Shown here: in pieces, positions 24,810 through 36,153 of the stretch
Layout of the letters: every line of letters begins with the position of its first letter
How positions within the stretch are numbered: the first letter of the stretch is position 1
NCBI GenBank assembly: GCA_036924285.1
Contig: JAYKYS010000002.1
Span: forward strand, 44,159,501-44,223,500
Reading direction: 5' to 3'
Length of the DNA: 64,000 nucleotides
From: Asterella californica
Taxonomy: Eukaryota; Streptophyta; Marchantiopsida; Marchantiales; Aytoniaceae
Made by a program: the position numbers and the translations under genes
The notes under the pieces: generated by a model
What the model saw: only the letters and a program-made list of their open reading frames with translations
Databases searched by the model: none
What the model was told of the DNA's origin: nothing

Positions 24810-26645
24810 TCCACCCCCTCTAAACCTGCACATCCTCTGGCATATGCCAACCTCTTCATCCTTCTGTCTTCTCTTCATCATCATCACTCTCCTCTACCTC
24901 AGCCTCTTCAGTAACCTCGTCTTCGTCTCTTGTCGTCCTCTGCTCAGACTCCAGAAAGTTGAACAAATCTACTAATCCTCCACGTTGTTTGAACAACTTC
25001 ACTCGTTTGGCAGCCATAGATAGTTCGAAAGGAGTATCATCCAGCTCACGTAAACTATAAGTGGCATTCTCATAAACATCTAGCACAACATAAAGCCCGA
25101 ACCATCTTCGCGAGAACTTACAAAGTGTAGAATGTTGGTTCTCCAGCGTGTTATCATACACCAGAACCCAATCACCAACACGTATAGACTTTGGTCATAG
25201 TCGGTGAGTCTTGTCGAAACGCTCTTTGTTTCTGACTCGAGCCACCTTCAGCTTCTCTTACGCCTCAGCAAGATCCTCCTCCCTTCGCTCCAACTGCCTA
25301 GTTCGTAAAGCAAAGAGTGAAGTATGATCTATAACATCTTCCCACGGTAGCGTAACCCACGTAGGAAAGTCCTCCTCAGCTGGCATGATTGGCTTCTGCC
25401 TCAACATAAGTTCAACTGACATATAACCAGTCGTAGTACAGTGTGTAGTTCCATCAGCTCACAAAGCAAATGGAAGTAATCTCGGTCATTCTCTAGGCCT
25501 ATCATCACATGCTTTCACTAAAGAGTGAAAAATAGAAGGGTGTCCTCATTCACTCTTATCAATGTCTTCTAGATTCATGGCAGTAGTAAGCCGAAGCTTT
25601 AATCCATAACGAGCAAAGAACTCCTTCGCTTCTGCATCTCTCAACTCGTCCCTATCTGCTCGTAATCTTCCAACATATCCATAACGACAGATGATATCTT
25701 CTAGTACGAATCTACATATGTTTTCTGTAGTCTTCGTTCGTAGTGCTCGTCCCTCCACGTAGTTGGAGAGATCTTCTAGAGCCAACACCAAGTAACGCAT
25801 TCTCCATAGTCTCGACGACATCGTCACAAGATCAAGGACCCATGAAAAATGAATACTAGGTGGATAGATAGGTACAAGTCCATCTCTGTAACGGAATTTA
25901 GAGTAGAACTGGTAGTGCAGACACGACCCAACAAAATCCACGACATTTTTATACAAACCCTTCCACCAGTATCGCTCCTTCATCTTCGTGTATGTAGCTC
26001 AGACTCCACGGTGCTTAGCCCACAAGGTGTCATGAAACTCCTTAAGCAGATGCCACTTCGTGGGTTGATCATCCACCGTTCTAGTAAGCATTCCATCTCT
26101 TCTCTTCAGGCGTCTCCACAGATAACCTTCACATAGAAGATAACCGTACGCCTTTCGTCTGATTTTCTTGAACTCTACATCACTCCAGTCTTCTCGTCTC
26201 CATAATGAACTCAGATAGAATCCAATGTCGCGGAACATTGTAGAACTCCTCGTTGAACGACAGTGGTTCCAAGTCTGAAGTCTGTTGACCAACTTGGCAC
26301 CAAACGTCTCTTCTCTTCATCTTCGACTTCTGTAATCATCTCATCCTCATCTTATAACGAGCCCTAGATAACATGTCTGCAACAAGATTATCCTTCCCTG
26401 CTATATGTTTCAGCTCAAGGTTCAGACTCCGGATATAAGCAATCCATCGCAGCATTGCTATGTCTAGAGTATTGCAGTTTGTCATCATACCAACAAAGAC
26501 AAACAATCTGTTTCTACTATCACACGGGCACCTATCAAGAACTCTCGATCTACCTTCATAGCAGTAACAGCTCCCCATAACTCACGCTTCACTTGAAGAT
26601 AGTTACGTTGCCTATCTGTAAGATTCGAGCTCCAAACCTAGAAAT
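24810..26645 (-). pseudogene. Gypsy RNase H-integrase remnant (element A)
   Basis: Minus-strand blocks are: an RNase H tail with IAGKDNLVADMLSRARY (26336-26578); the integrase zinc region and linker (25999-26292); the integrase core with YWWKGLYKNVVDFVGSCLHC and VEGRALRTKTTENICRF (25546-25983); and a C-terminal GPYVVL-like block (24856-25161). It is closely related to the plus-strand copy at 32.1-36.0 kb. Frameshifts and stops break it, for example between 25,200 and 25,546. The homology ends abruptly at about 26,645 inside RNase H, so reverse transcriptase, protease and gag are missing here. The gag-protease at 60.1-62.4 kb, which carries a matching LTR, may be the other half of the same insertion. 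Confidence 0.8.
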
Positions 26646-26766
26646 AAATCGCTATCGTGTCGGATTTTGCGTGAAGGATGTCCAGGAAAACGCGAGGTTC
26701 CTGACTGTGGAGATGTTGTGTGCTGAAACAGAGACAAGACATAGAAAAACAACCACGAAAACTAAT
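26646..26766. other. Short unassigned junction between elements
   Basis: About 120 bp lie between the end of gypsy homology and the start of element G. They resemble neither neighbour by eye. Confidence 0.4.
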
Positions 26767-27351
26767 TGTAGTGACGAAGGATTTCTCCTTTTGCCCATTT
26801 AGTATACAAGATATCGTTCCCACAGAGGATTTGCACAAGTAACGCTGCTCTAAGTTCTAAGATCTGTTCAAACACACAAACACACGGGTTTTGTCTAAAA
26901 AGCCCGTCTTCTCACAAAACCACACAAACCAACACGTCTTCCAGACACGCCAAATGGTGCTCTGGACCTAAACAAACAACTACCAATTACAATATCACAC
27001 AACTATTCACAAAGAAGCTCGGGAAGACGATCTTCTTGCTTCTAGGTTGCTTCTTCCGGTCCTCTCGATACCGTCTTCCCGAAGCGATTCTCGTCTTCTG
27101 GGGGTTTAACTCGTCTTCTCACACCTCCAGAAGGCTGTCCTGCTTCGCAGAAGTCGACTAGTAACAGTCGTTACACCTTATTCTCACACTCACATTCCAA
27201 TCGGGTTAGATCAATCACAGGGTGTATGCCCCCTGTAGCCTTCCCAGGCTTCTGCCTACGGAAGTTGTCTTCCTGCAGCGCTACAACGACATTCACCTTC
27301 ACGGAAGCTCAATAGAAGTATCGGAAGCTCACTAGAAGAAGATAAGAAGAT

Positions 27352-27407
27352 GGGAGAAGATGGGAGAAGATGGGGAAGATGGGGAAGATGGGGAAGATGG
27401 GGAAGAT
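27352..27407. repeat. Minisatellite (ggaagatgg)n
   Basis: About six tandem 9-10 bp units of the type gaagatggg lie in the non-coding left part of element G copy 1. In copy 2 (40,500-40,535) the array is reduced to about three units, so it expands and contracts between copies. Confidence 0.85.
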
Positions 27408-28427
27408 ATAAGAAAATCCAAACAAGAGAAAACAAGAGGAAAAGAGTAAATTAAGATTCCGACAGGCTTCTAGTCCGGATCCTGACTAACAAGCCATCCC
27501 TGCTTGTAATAGTTTGGGGAGGAAGACAACAAACGTGAGTACTGTGGCACCGTCTTCTACTCGAGGATGTCGTCTTCTGTTGCGAGAAGAAGTCTTCTTT
27601 CTTCTTCACTTCGCTGCTCTGACTGCTCTGTCTTCTGTGATCACTTACCCATAAGACCGTTCGTACGTAGATCCCAAGTGCTCTACTGAACGAGTCAAGC
27701 TACATTCCACAATTGTTGACATTCATCGCCACTCAAGAAGAACACTTCCCATGCACAATTGGGAGCGAATTCAATACATTCCACCACCCAGAAGACATGA
27801 GCGAAGCTGCTGCACTCAAATCCACAATCTATTCCCCGAGAAGAAGTCACAATGGCATTGGGAAGCTCACTCCCGCTACTTCCTGCGTCTACTCCTCTGC
27901 GCACCAGCCTAGCTAACAGGACTGCACGAGGATGCCGTTCTCTGTTCCTGGACTGTCCACTACCTCTATCTACATCTTCGAACCACTGCTGGTGCGAGTA
28001 TGCAGACCCCTCCTGTATATTCCAAGACTATTCGTATGTTTCCAACAACGGGTGTAGTGTGCTAAGACTGTCTCTGCTCTAATGTGTCTCGCCTGCCTGT
28101 AGAATCGGTGTGTATGTTCAGTTACTGTCGAATTCTACAGAACTGGCAAAGCTCTCAGAGAGCTTTTCTCCTACCCTGCTATCCTACTTAACCATCTGCC
28201 TCGAGAGTCAGGGGAGGCGACCACCAGGGAGAGAGAGAGAGGCGCTGACAAGAAGTTGTCACCTCACATGCATGCGGTCCCTCTTCCCAATTAGCCCTCC
28301 ACTGTGTTACTCCTACGCTACCTATGCTGTCACATGGGGTCCTAACTATTTTTACATAGAAAACTGCCACCCTTAAGATAGCATGTCCAATCCTACTAAA
28401 TCTGGAAGTGTCAATTGAGTTTGCTCA

Positions 28428-30814
28428 CTACTCTGATTGCTCGATGGCAATCTCTACATGATCTGCTCCTACCGGAGCTACTACCTCGACTTCTGATGGG
28501 CTGGGAAGCCCTGCACTTACCTCGGGTACCACTGAGGTAGCTTCCCTCTCCTCGCTCTTCGCTGGCCCTGCTGTTTCTGCGGCTGCGTCTTCCTCGGCTT
28601 CGACTTCGGAAGATGGAATGGTCTTCTGGGAAGACGAGTCGAACGGTGCGTCTTCGATCTTCTGAGGCACAGATGCAGTACTAGGGACCATGGCGATCTC
28701 ATAGGGGTCCGGGGAAGTCGCTTCCTCCACGCGGAATACCTGGGAAGACGGCTCGTCTTCCTGTCTTCCAGAAGACATCATGTCTTCCGGGGCGTCTTCT
28801 GGAGTCTTCTCGTCTTCCAACGCTGTCACCACCAAGTGTACAGCGAGATCGAACTCCTCCTTCTCCATTCCGGATCCAGTCGACGGTGCTGGGGCTTGGG
28901 AAGATGCGGTTGCAGGTGTCGGAAGTGAGGGAAGACCATAAAGTGTCTTCACTCCTTCTATCTGTCTATCCAAGTACCTGAACATGCTGTCTCTGCATTC
29001 CACCAACCTCGTCTTGGACCCGCTGTCCCATTCCTTAGCTAAGGTAAGTAACTTCTTACCCGCGGTGAAGTTGAACTTCTTCCGAAGCGCTTCTACCGAC
29101 TGAGCTAGCATCTTCTGCGCACGAGCTTCCGCTGCTTCCCTCTACGTCTTCTCCACTGCAGCTCGTGCTTCTGCGGCTTCTCGCTGCATCTTCCAAGTGG
29201 TCTGCTCTTCTGCGAGGGCAGTGATCTTCTCCCGTACTCGGAGAACTTCCTGATCACGCTGCTGTACTCGCGTCTGCAACTCCTGGTTACTCTTCCGAAG
29301 TTGCATCGACTCCTTGGCAGAAGCGGCTGCTTCCGCCTTGTACCTGGCTGCAAGCTTCTCCGTGGTGCGGAGACTAGCTTCCAGCGACTCCGTCTTCTGC
29401 TGGCTGTCTTCCTGTCGCAGCAAGGTGCGCAGGCCGAATCCAAGCTGTAAGGGCTTCTCCTGTGCCTTCGCTCTCCTTTCCAGCAACTCCATAGCGGGCT
29501 GGATCTCCTTCTGGAAGTAGGCACTGAACTCCTCCAGTCGTCTTCCTGCAGAAGACAAGTTCATCCCCACCACTCGCTCGATGGTGTCGACTTCGTCTTC
29601 CAGAGGCAAGGGAGTCTCTTCTACCACTACGGCCTTCATCTTCTGCGCACGAGAAGAAGCTACTCTTCTCATCTTCCGGGGTGGAAGACTCCTCGTGGCA
29701 GGAGCGGCTCTCCTCTTTGCGCTTCCTCGCATCGCAGTAGGAGTACCCATCCATCCTTCGTCTTCTGGAGTCTTCGGAAGACTCCCAGGTATTACAGAAT
29801 CTGTCTTCTGCTCCGATCGGGTACTCAGCAAGTCTTCCTCCGAGTCCGACTCCGATCCTGAATGGATGAGGGAGATGGGTGTCCTCGGTACACTTCTGTG
29901 ACCCATCTTCCTCACTGGCGTGGCGTCTTCCGACCCACTAGACTCGTCTTCCCTCACCAGAAGCGTCTTCTGGTGAGAGCCGGGTCTCAGCTGTGGCATC
30001 AGAGTGGGAGGGGGCGTTGCTGCTGCCTCTCGGTCATCGTTTTCCGAGATCTCCTCCTTCACCTCCTGTCGCTCCGTTGGCCCATACACTGCTAGCTGAT
30101 CTTCCCTAAGATCCCCCATGGCTACATACAAGTAGCAGAAGAAGGGCGTCAGATGTCCTCCCGCCGGGGTACCCAAGTATGCTAGCTCCGTCTGTACATA
30201 GTTGTGGATGTACGCGCCCCAGTAGATTGGCACTCTGTCATCCCACACTGATTCCAGGAACTCCACGTCCTGATCTCCTAAGTACCTCGTCTTCTGCGCT
30301 TTTCCCTTGGGGAAAAGATGCAGAAACAACTTCGCCAGAAGTCGCTTCTTCGGCTCCCGGTAAGACTCTATCTTCCAACCGTTCCTCCCCTACCTGTCTT
30401 CCACGAAAAGGCAGGTGGTACTCCCAGGCACATGCCATGAACTCACAATCCTAGGCAAGATCTTCTTCTCGTACCAATATCCTCGGTTCTCGGTCTCAGG
30501 CCTGTGAAACGCCTTACGCCACCAGTCTTCTGTCCAGGAAGATGGTCTTCCCCGAGCAACTCCTGCCTTTGCAGGTACACGGTTACGCGGTGGTAACGCG
30601 GCCCATACCTCCTCCAGAAGCCCTTGATCTGCGAGGTTCCAGTCCCACAGGAAGAAGTCGAGACCCAACTCCTTGAGGAAAGGAGTGGCCTCGGCCAATT
30701 CTGCCGCTGGTAACACCAAGCCTCGCGGATGCATCGACATACCTGGAAGATCTGCTGCACTAAACCACAAGCACCTACTATGAGCTGAAGGCTCAGTCCT
30801 TCCCGAGTGCCCAC
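28428..30814 (-). pseudogene. Coiled-coil ORF of element G, copy 1 (broken)
   Basis: Three blocks run in order on the minus strand. The N-terminal domain (30814-30390) has FFLWDWNLADQGLLEEVWA and SSWTEDWWRKAF. The middle part (30329-29142) holds a conserved block with YWGAYIHNYVQTELAYLG, then a Ser/Glu/Thr linker and a long heptad-rich coiled coil with RTTEKLAARYK and VQQRDQEVLRVREKITAL. The third block (29111-28428) is a helical segment, ending in a Glu/Ala/Pro/Ser-rich tail. A frameshift separates the first two. A TAG near 29,142 separates the last two; copy 2 has CAG at that codon. I do not recognise the family. By architecture it recalls the extra or Gag-like ORF1 proteins of some plant gypsy-type elements. 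Confidence 0.5.
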
Positions 30815-32140
30815 AGTCTAGCTTCCACTCTCAGAAGACGAAACTAGTCTTCCAGAAGACAGCTACTCCGTCTTCCGAGATTCTAACAGTACTTCCTAGA
30901 TAGCTCTCGTCTTCCGAGCTATATCTAAACAATCCTATCTAAGCAAGGCCTCGCATGGATTACCAAGAAGACAACCCACCTTGCATTACATCCTACTTCC
31001 TATCAGAAGATACAAGATATGCGAGAAGTAGAGTATGAGAAAGGTTCAGAAGATGGTTGCGGGCTCCTGCGGTGAAAGTGGCCTCTGGGAAGACACTTGG
31101 GACAGCTTCCGATTCAATGTCGTTCTCGGAAGACCTCCCGAAGTCAGACTTCCCTTCACTGGTCTCACCTGTCTTCTTCTTCCTACGCGCAGTCTATCCT
31201 CACAACAGACTCAAGACATGTGCACTCTGTTCTTCTGACTTCTCACCTCTCATACGCACTCAGAAGAAGTTTACTGCATGATGGGAAGACATGACCCTCG
31301 ACCATTCTCTCCGGATTCTGCCAACAATACTTCTCACAACTCTCTTCTAAGTTCGGGAAGAAGAAGGAACGGCTGCTATGGGTCGGACAGAAGAGACCCG
31401 AAATGGACCCTCACGTCTTCTCGCTCATCTTGCCAGCCTTTCAGTCTTCTAGTCTCTCTAGGAAGATGTGGAGTTGAGAAGCTTGGAAGATCGGGAGGCA
31501 CAGGCCTAGTTCCCGAGTCCCAACTTCTCGAAATAACAAAACAACTCACCAAGCCACTCAGGATTCGTACCAAGTCTCTCTAAACACAAAAGCAAAGCAA
31601 ATCCACTCTTGATACGAATTGTGTTCAGTCGACTTTCAAAGACAGTCTTCCGAAGATGTCTTCCGAAGACAGTCAAGTTCAAGAAGCGTCTTCCGAAGAT
31701 GTTCCCATCTTCCGAATCGTCTTCTATTCCAAGTTTCGGGGGTAGAGAGGTAAGGGGGTAGAGAAATTGATAGTTGGGTTCGCCAATTTGAAGACTAGGG
31801 GTAGGGAAGCTCGAATTGAGCTCGGGAAGAAGCAAGGAGATATCTTGACAGAAAGTGGGCAGCGCTTCCGCGCCCAATGTCTCAAACAGAAAGAATGGGG
31901 GGGGGGGTGAGGTAATCGATCAGGCTGCCTGCACACAATCAAGGAAGCGCTGGGAGTACCAAGAAAATGGCGAGAAGAAGTGGGAAGGGGAAAAGAACAG
32001 GGGGAAGAACCTCTACAGTCTTCTTCGGCTCCCGAGTTGCCTTCGACCTCCGCGCGCTTCTGGTTCTTGTCCTAGCTTCCAATGCGACTCCTCTCGACTG
32101 CGCCTGCTGTCAATTTCGGTCCACACCTCGATTCTACCTT

Positions 32141-35100
32141 TGCTCTGCGTGTTGCTAACAACCAGAAGGGAGAGTTGTACGGAGCTTGTCCTAACGTAAG
32201 AGTGAGGATAGGTGATGTAGAAGTAGATCAGCACTTTTTTGTGCAATCTTCTGCTTCGTATCCAGTCATTCTAGGTCAACCCTATATCACTGCGGTGCGC
32301 ATGGAGACCAAAGTCATGAACGATGGATCACACTTTGCTAGGATCCGTAGTCCTGATGACAAACCTTCTGTTCAATTTCTGATTGTTCGGTCAAATCATG
32401 AGCGAAACAGACAGACCTTGAGGGACTCCCCTATTTGTAGAAGTAAGGATTTTTAGAACCCACTCTTGTAGAGCGGGAAGACAGGAGTGAAGGATCAAGG
32501 ACTACTATGATCCCGCCTGAGCAGCCCAAGGGATCACAGGAGACTAATGAAGAGGCTACTCGAGGTTCTGAGAATGTATATAGAGTACCAAGTTGGAGAT
32601 CTGGGTTGTTGAGTTTGAGTTGTGAGGATTGGAGTGAGTTTACACGAGTAGAAGATCTGACTGAAAGGAGTAGGAGGCAGGTGGAGAAACGTATAGCTGA
32701 TCTGCGCTGTATAGGAGCTCTGGAGGAAAATGAAGTGATTTCTGGTGTGTATCAAGAGTTTATCGATGTACAATCTTTTGTTCGTTGGCTAGATGAAGTA
32801 GGTAGGATGGAAGAACAGTTGGGAGGTAGGGTGGCGATCCCCATCCATTCTCCTGAAGTCTATGAGGAGATTGTCTCGTACTTGCAATATCGCCCTCATC
32901 CGAGACTAGAGAATGAATGGAAGGATGCAGTCTGCTGGTGCGGCTCTCGTCAGGAAGCAGAAGTACACGCCAAATATAAAGCTGTAGCGAGGAAGGTGAA
33001 GCCTGTGGCGACCCAATTGCCAGTTAATTTGCAACAGCAGATGGAGTCAACCGCCACTGAGCCTGTACTCAGAAATCCTGGACAAATAGGGCATCAGTTT
33101 ACTCAGGAAACACTCGAACAACTCCAGATAGGAGGGGGTGGTTTCTTGACTGAAGTAGAGAAGAAGATTTTTGAACAGATGATTGTCAGTCATGGTAGAG
33201 CATTTTCTTTTTCAGCTGAAGAGATTGATTGTGTGGATCCTAGTGTGATAGCTCCGATGGTTATCTTCACTGTATCTCATGTGCCCTGGGACTTGAAGCC
33301 GATTCCAGTCCCTCGTGCCTTGCTGCCAAAGCTCATTGAGCTATTGAAGGAGAAGATGCAGATGGGTATCCTCGAGCCTTCCATGGCTCCGTATTCCAGC
33401 CGATGGTTCACGGTGCCTAAGAAGTCAGGGGCTTTACGCTTTATCCAAGACTTGCAGCCTGTCAACAACATCACGATTCAGAACATGGGAACATGACCTG
33501 TGGTTGATGAGGTAGCTGAGACGTTTGCTGGGAGGTCTGTTTATTCTATTGGAGATTTGTTTTCGGGTTATGATCAGTTTCAACTTGCCTTGGAGAGTAT
33601 AGACTTGACTACCATGCGCACGCCCTTGGGATTGATGCAGATGTGCACTCTTCCTCAGGGAGCAACAAACTCTGTAGCACATATGCAGAACGCGATGCAT
33701 AAGGTGTTGCGAGAATTTGTACCTGAGATCACTATCCCATTTCTGGATGACATTCCCATGAAAGGCTGTCCGGTGGAAGATAAGGATGAGACTGTGACTT
33801 CCAATGGTTGCAGGAAGTTTATTGCTTATCATATTCATGACGTGGGTAGGATTCTAACACGTCTGGAAGAGGTACACCTCACTCTATCAGGTACTAAGTC
33901 TCGTTTTGGGATGTCAGAGGTTATGGTGGTTGGTCATTTGTGTGGCACATTTGGAAGAAGACCGAAGAGAAGGTAGATGCTACAGCAAGGATAGCAGACT
34001 GTACGAATATCACTGAGGTTCGACGTTTCTTAGGAGCTTGTGTGTTCTTTCGCGTGAGTATTCCTCATTATGCACACATTGCCGAGCCTTTGTATGCGCT
34101 TCTGAGAAAAGGGAAGAGGTTTACTTGGCGGCAAGAGCATCATGAGACAATGGAACGGCTGAAGGAGATTCTGAAGTCTCCACCCATACTGAGGACTTAA
34201 CTATCAGAGAGGAAGGCCTGTGATACTAACTGTAGACACGAGTCCAAAGGCGATTGGATGGGCAGTTGGTCAAGAAGATGCAGATGGTATGCGGTTTGTT
34301 TCTAGATTTGGAGCCCGAATTTTGACAGACAGACAACGTAACTATCCTCAAGTAAAGCGTGAACTATGGGGAGCTGTTACTGCTATGAAGGTAGATCGGG
34401 AGTTCTTGATAGGTGCTCATGTGATTTTAGAAACAGATTGTTTACCCTTGCTTGGTATGATAGCAAACTGCAGTACTCCAGACATAGCAATGTTGAGATG
34501 GATTGCTTACATCCGGAGTTTGAACCCTGAGCTGAAACACATTGCCGGGAAAGAGAATCCAGTTGCAGACATGTTGTCTAGGGCTCGCTACACAGATGAG
34601 GATGAGATGTTTGCAGAGGTGGAGAACGAAGAGAAGAGAGATGTTTGGTGTAGTTAGCAAACTTCGGATCTGGAGCCACTGCCATTCAAAGAGGAGTTCT
34701 ACACGGGAAGGTTACGTGACATTGGACTTTATCTGAGTTCTTTGAACAGACAGGAGGGTTTGAGTGATGTAGAGTTCAGAGAGATAAGGAGGAAGGCATA
34801 TGATTACTTGTTGTGAGATGGATATCTTTGGAAACGTCCAAAGAGAAGAGATGGAGCGCTTTTGCGAGTTATAGACGATCAGTAGACCAAGCAACGGTTG
34901 ATGAAGGAGTTTCATGACACCTTGTGGGTCGGACATCGGGGAGCTTGGGCTACCTATACAAAACTGAAGGAGAGATATTGGTGGAGAGGACTTTATCAGG
35001 ATGTGGTGAACTTTGTAAGCTCATGCCTACACTGTCAATTTTATTCAAAGGTACGTTACAGGGATGGCATGGTACCAACTTATCCGCCCAGTATCCATTT

Positions 35101-36002
35101 TCAATGGGTTCTTGATTTAGTAGCAATGCCTCCTGGGTTATGGGGTATGAGGTACTTGGTGTTGGCTTGAGAAGACCTTTCCAATTTTGTGGAAGGACGA
35201 GCTCTGAGGACGAAGACCACAGAAGGGATATGTAGGTTTGTTCTTGAAGATATTATCTGTAGGTACGGATCTATAGGAAGATTGCGTGCAGACAGAGGAG
35301 AGTTGTGTGGTACGAAAGCAAAAGAGTTCTTCGCCCAACACGGAGTGAACGGAGTGAAACTAAAACTCACTACTGCTATGAATCCGGAAGGGATTGGTAA
35401 GAGCGAGAGAGGGCATCCGTCGATTGTTCAAGCTCTGGTAAAGGCATGTGATGGTAGGCATAGACAGTGGCCTAGGTTGCTTCCTTTTGCTCTGTGGGCT
35501 GACAAGTCGACTCATTGCATTACTACTGGGTACATGCCCACTGAACTGATGCTGGGTCAGAAGCCGATTATGCCAGCAGAAGAGGACTTTCCTACATGGG
35601 CTACTTTACCATGGGAGGAAGAAATGGATCGTGTATAACTTCTGGCGCTTCGAATCAAACAGTTAGAACATAGGGAGGAGGATCTTATAGAGGCACAACA
35701 GAAGTTGAAAGAGGTCCGTCTCAAGAACAAAGACAGGTTTGACAAGACTCATAAGCTCCGGCCGAAGCCCATACATGCTGGAGATTGGGTTTTGGTGTAT
35801 GACAGCACATTAGAGAATCAACACTCTACAGTTCGGAAATTTTCTAGGAGGTGGTTTGGTCCGTATGTTGTCTTAGAAGTGTATCAAAATGCTACTTATT
35901 CTTTAAAGGAGCTTGATGGTACACATCTAAGACTTCCTGTTGCTGCAAAGCGGATCAAGTTGTTCAGAAGAAGGGGAGAATCGTTGAGCTAGGCGAATTT
36001 CT
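32141..36002 (+). pseudogene. Gypsy protease-RT-RNase H-integrase (element B), degenerate
   Basis: A protease tail (to 32456) has VANNQKGELYGACPNVRV and PVILGQPYI. A linker and RT start (32507-33496) ends RFIQDLQPVNNITIQNMGT followed by TGA. The RT continues (33500-33976) with GDLFSGYDQFQLAL and palm motif FLDD in place of YxDD. A shifted frame with RRFLGACVFFR follows (33940-34200), then RNase H (34220-34657; TVDTSPKAIGWAVG, ADMLSRARY). The integrase (34898-35638) has SSCLHCQFYS and RADRGELCG, and the C-terminal WFGPYVVLEVY block lies at 35705-35992. At least six stops or frameshifts disrupt it. The 5' end is cut where element G copy 1 ends, within the protease, so gag and 5' LTR are absent. 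Confidence 0.88.
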
Positions 36003-36140
36003 AGAGTCAGATCAGATGATAGATGCCGAAGCAGATCTGCTATCCGAAGAAGACGAAGGAACGTTGAAGAAGACGACGGCGATTTAGAGAACCTTGGAGA
36101 CTAGTGGAAAAGTTGGCACATATCGGAGGATGTGCAGGTT

Positions 36141-36153
36141 TGGAGGGGGTGAA
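36141..36153 (+). promoter_or_regulatory. Polypurine tract of element B
   Basis: The sequence tggagggggtgaa stands directly before tgtcgtag, the presumed LTR start. The minus-strand element A has the matching TTTAGAGGGGGTGGA before its TGTCGTGG, which supports both assignments. Confidence 0.65.

Larger units (their letters stand above)
26767..32140 (-). mobile_element. Element G, copy 1 (GAAGAC-rich)
   Basis: The segment starts tgtagtgacg and matches 39934-46260 throughout, apart from an insertion in the second copy. The orientation is set by the coiled-coil ORF on the minus strand. No reverse transcriptase or integrase is present, so it is probably a non-autonomous LTR element (LARD-like) or an ORF1-bearing fragment. 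The left edge is shared exactly by both copies. The right edge is ragged: at about 32,140 it passes directly into gypsy protease sequence, while copy 2 continues further. The hexamer GAAGAC/GTCTTC is extremely frequent in coding and non-coding parts alike. Confidence 0.65.

Noticed and set aside
27352..27407. Possible CRISPR-like or telomeric array
   Set aside because: The units are contiguous 9-10 bp purine-rich repeats without spacers and vary in number between the two G copies, so this is a minisatellite.
29314..30095. Long plus-strand open frames opposite the element G coiled-coil ORF
   Set aside because: They are antisense shadows of the minus-strand ORF: the amino-acid composition is implausible and the minus frame is the one conserved between the two copies.
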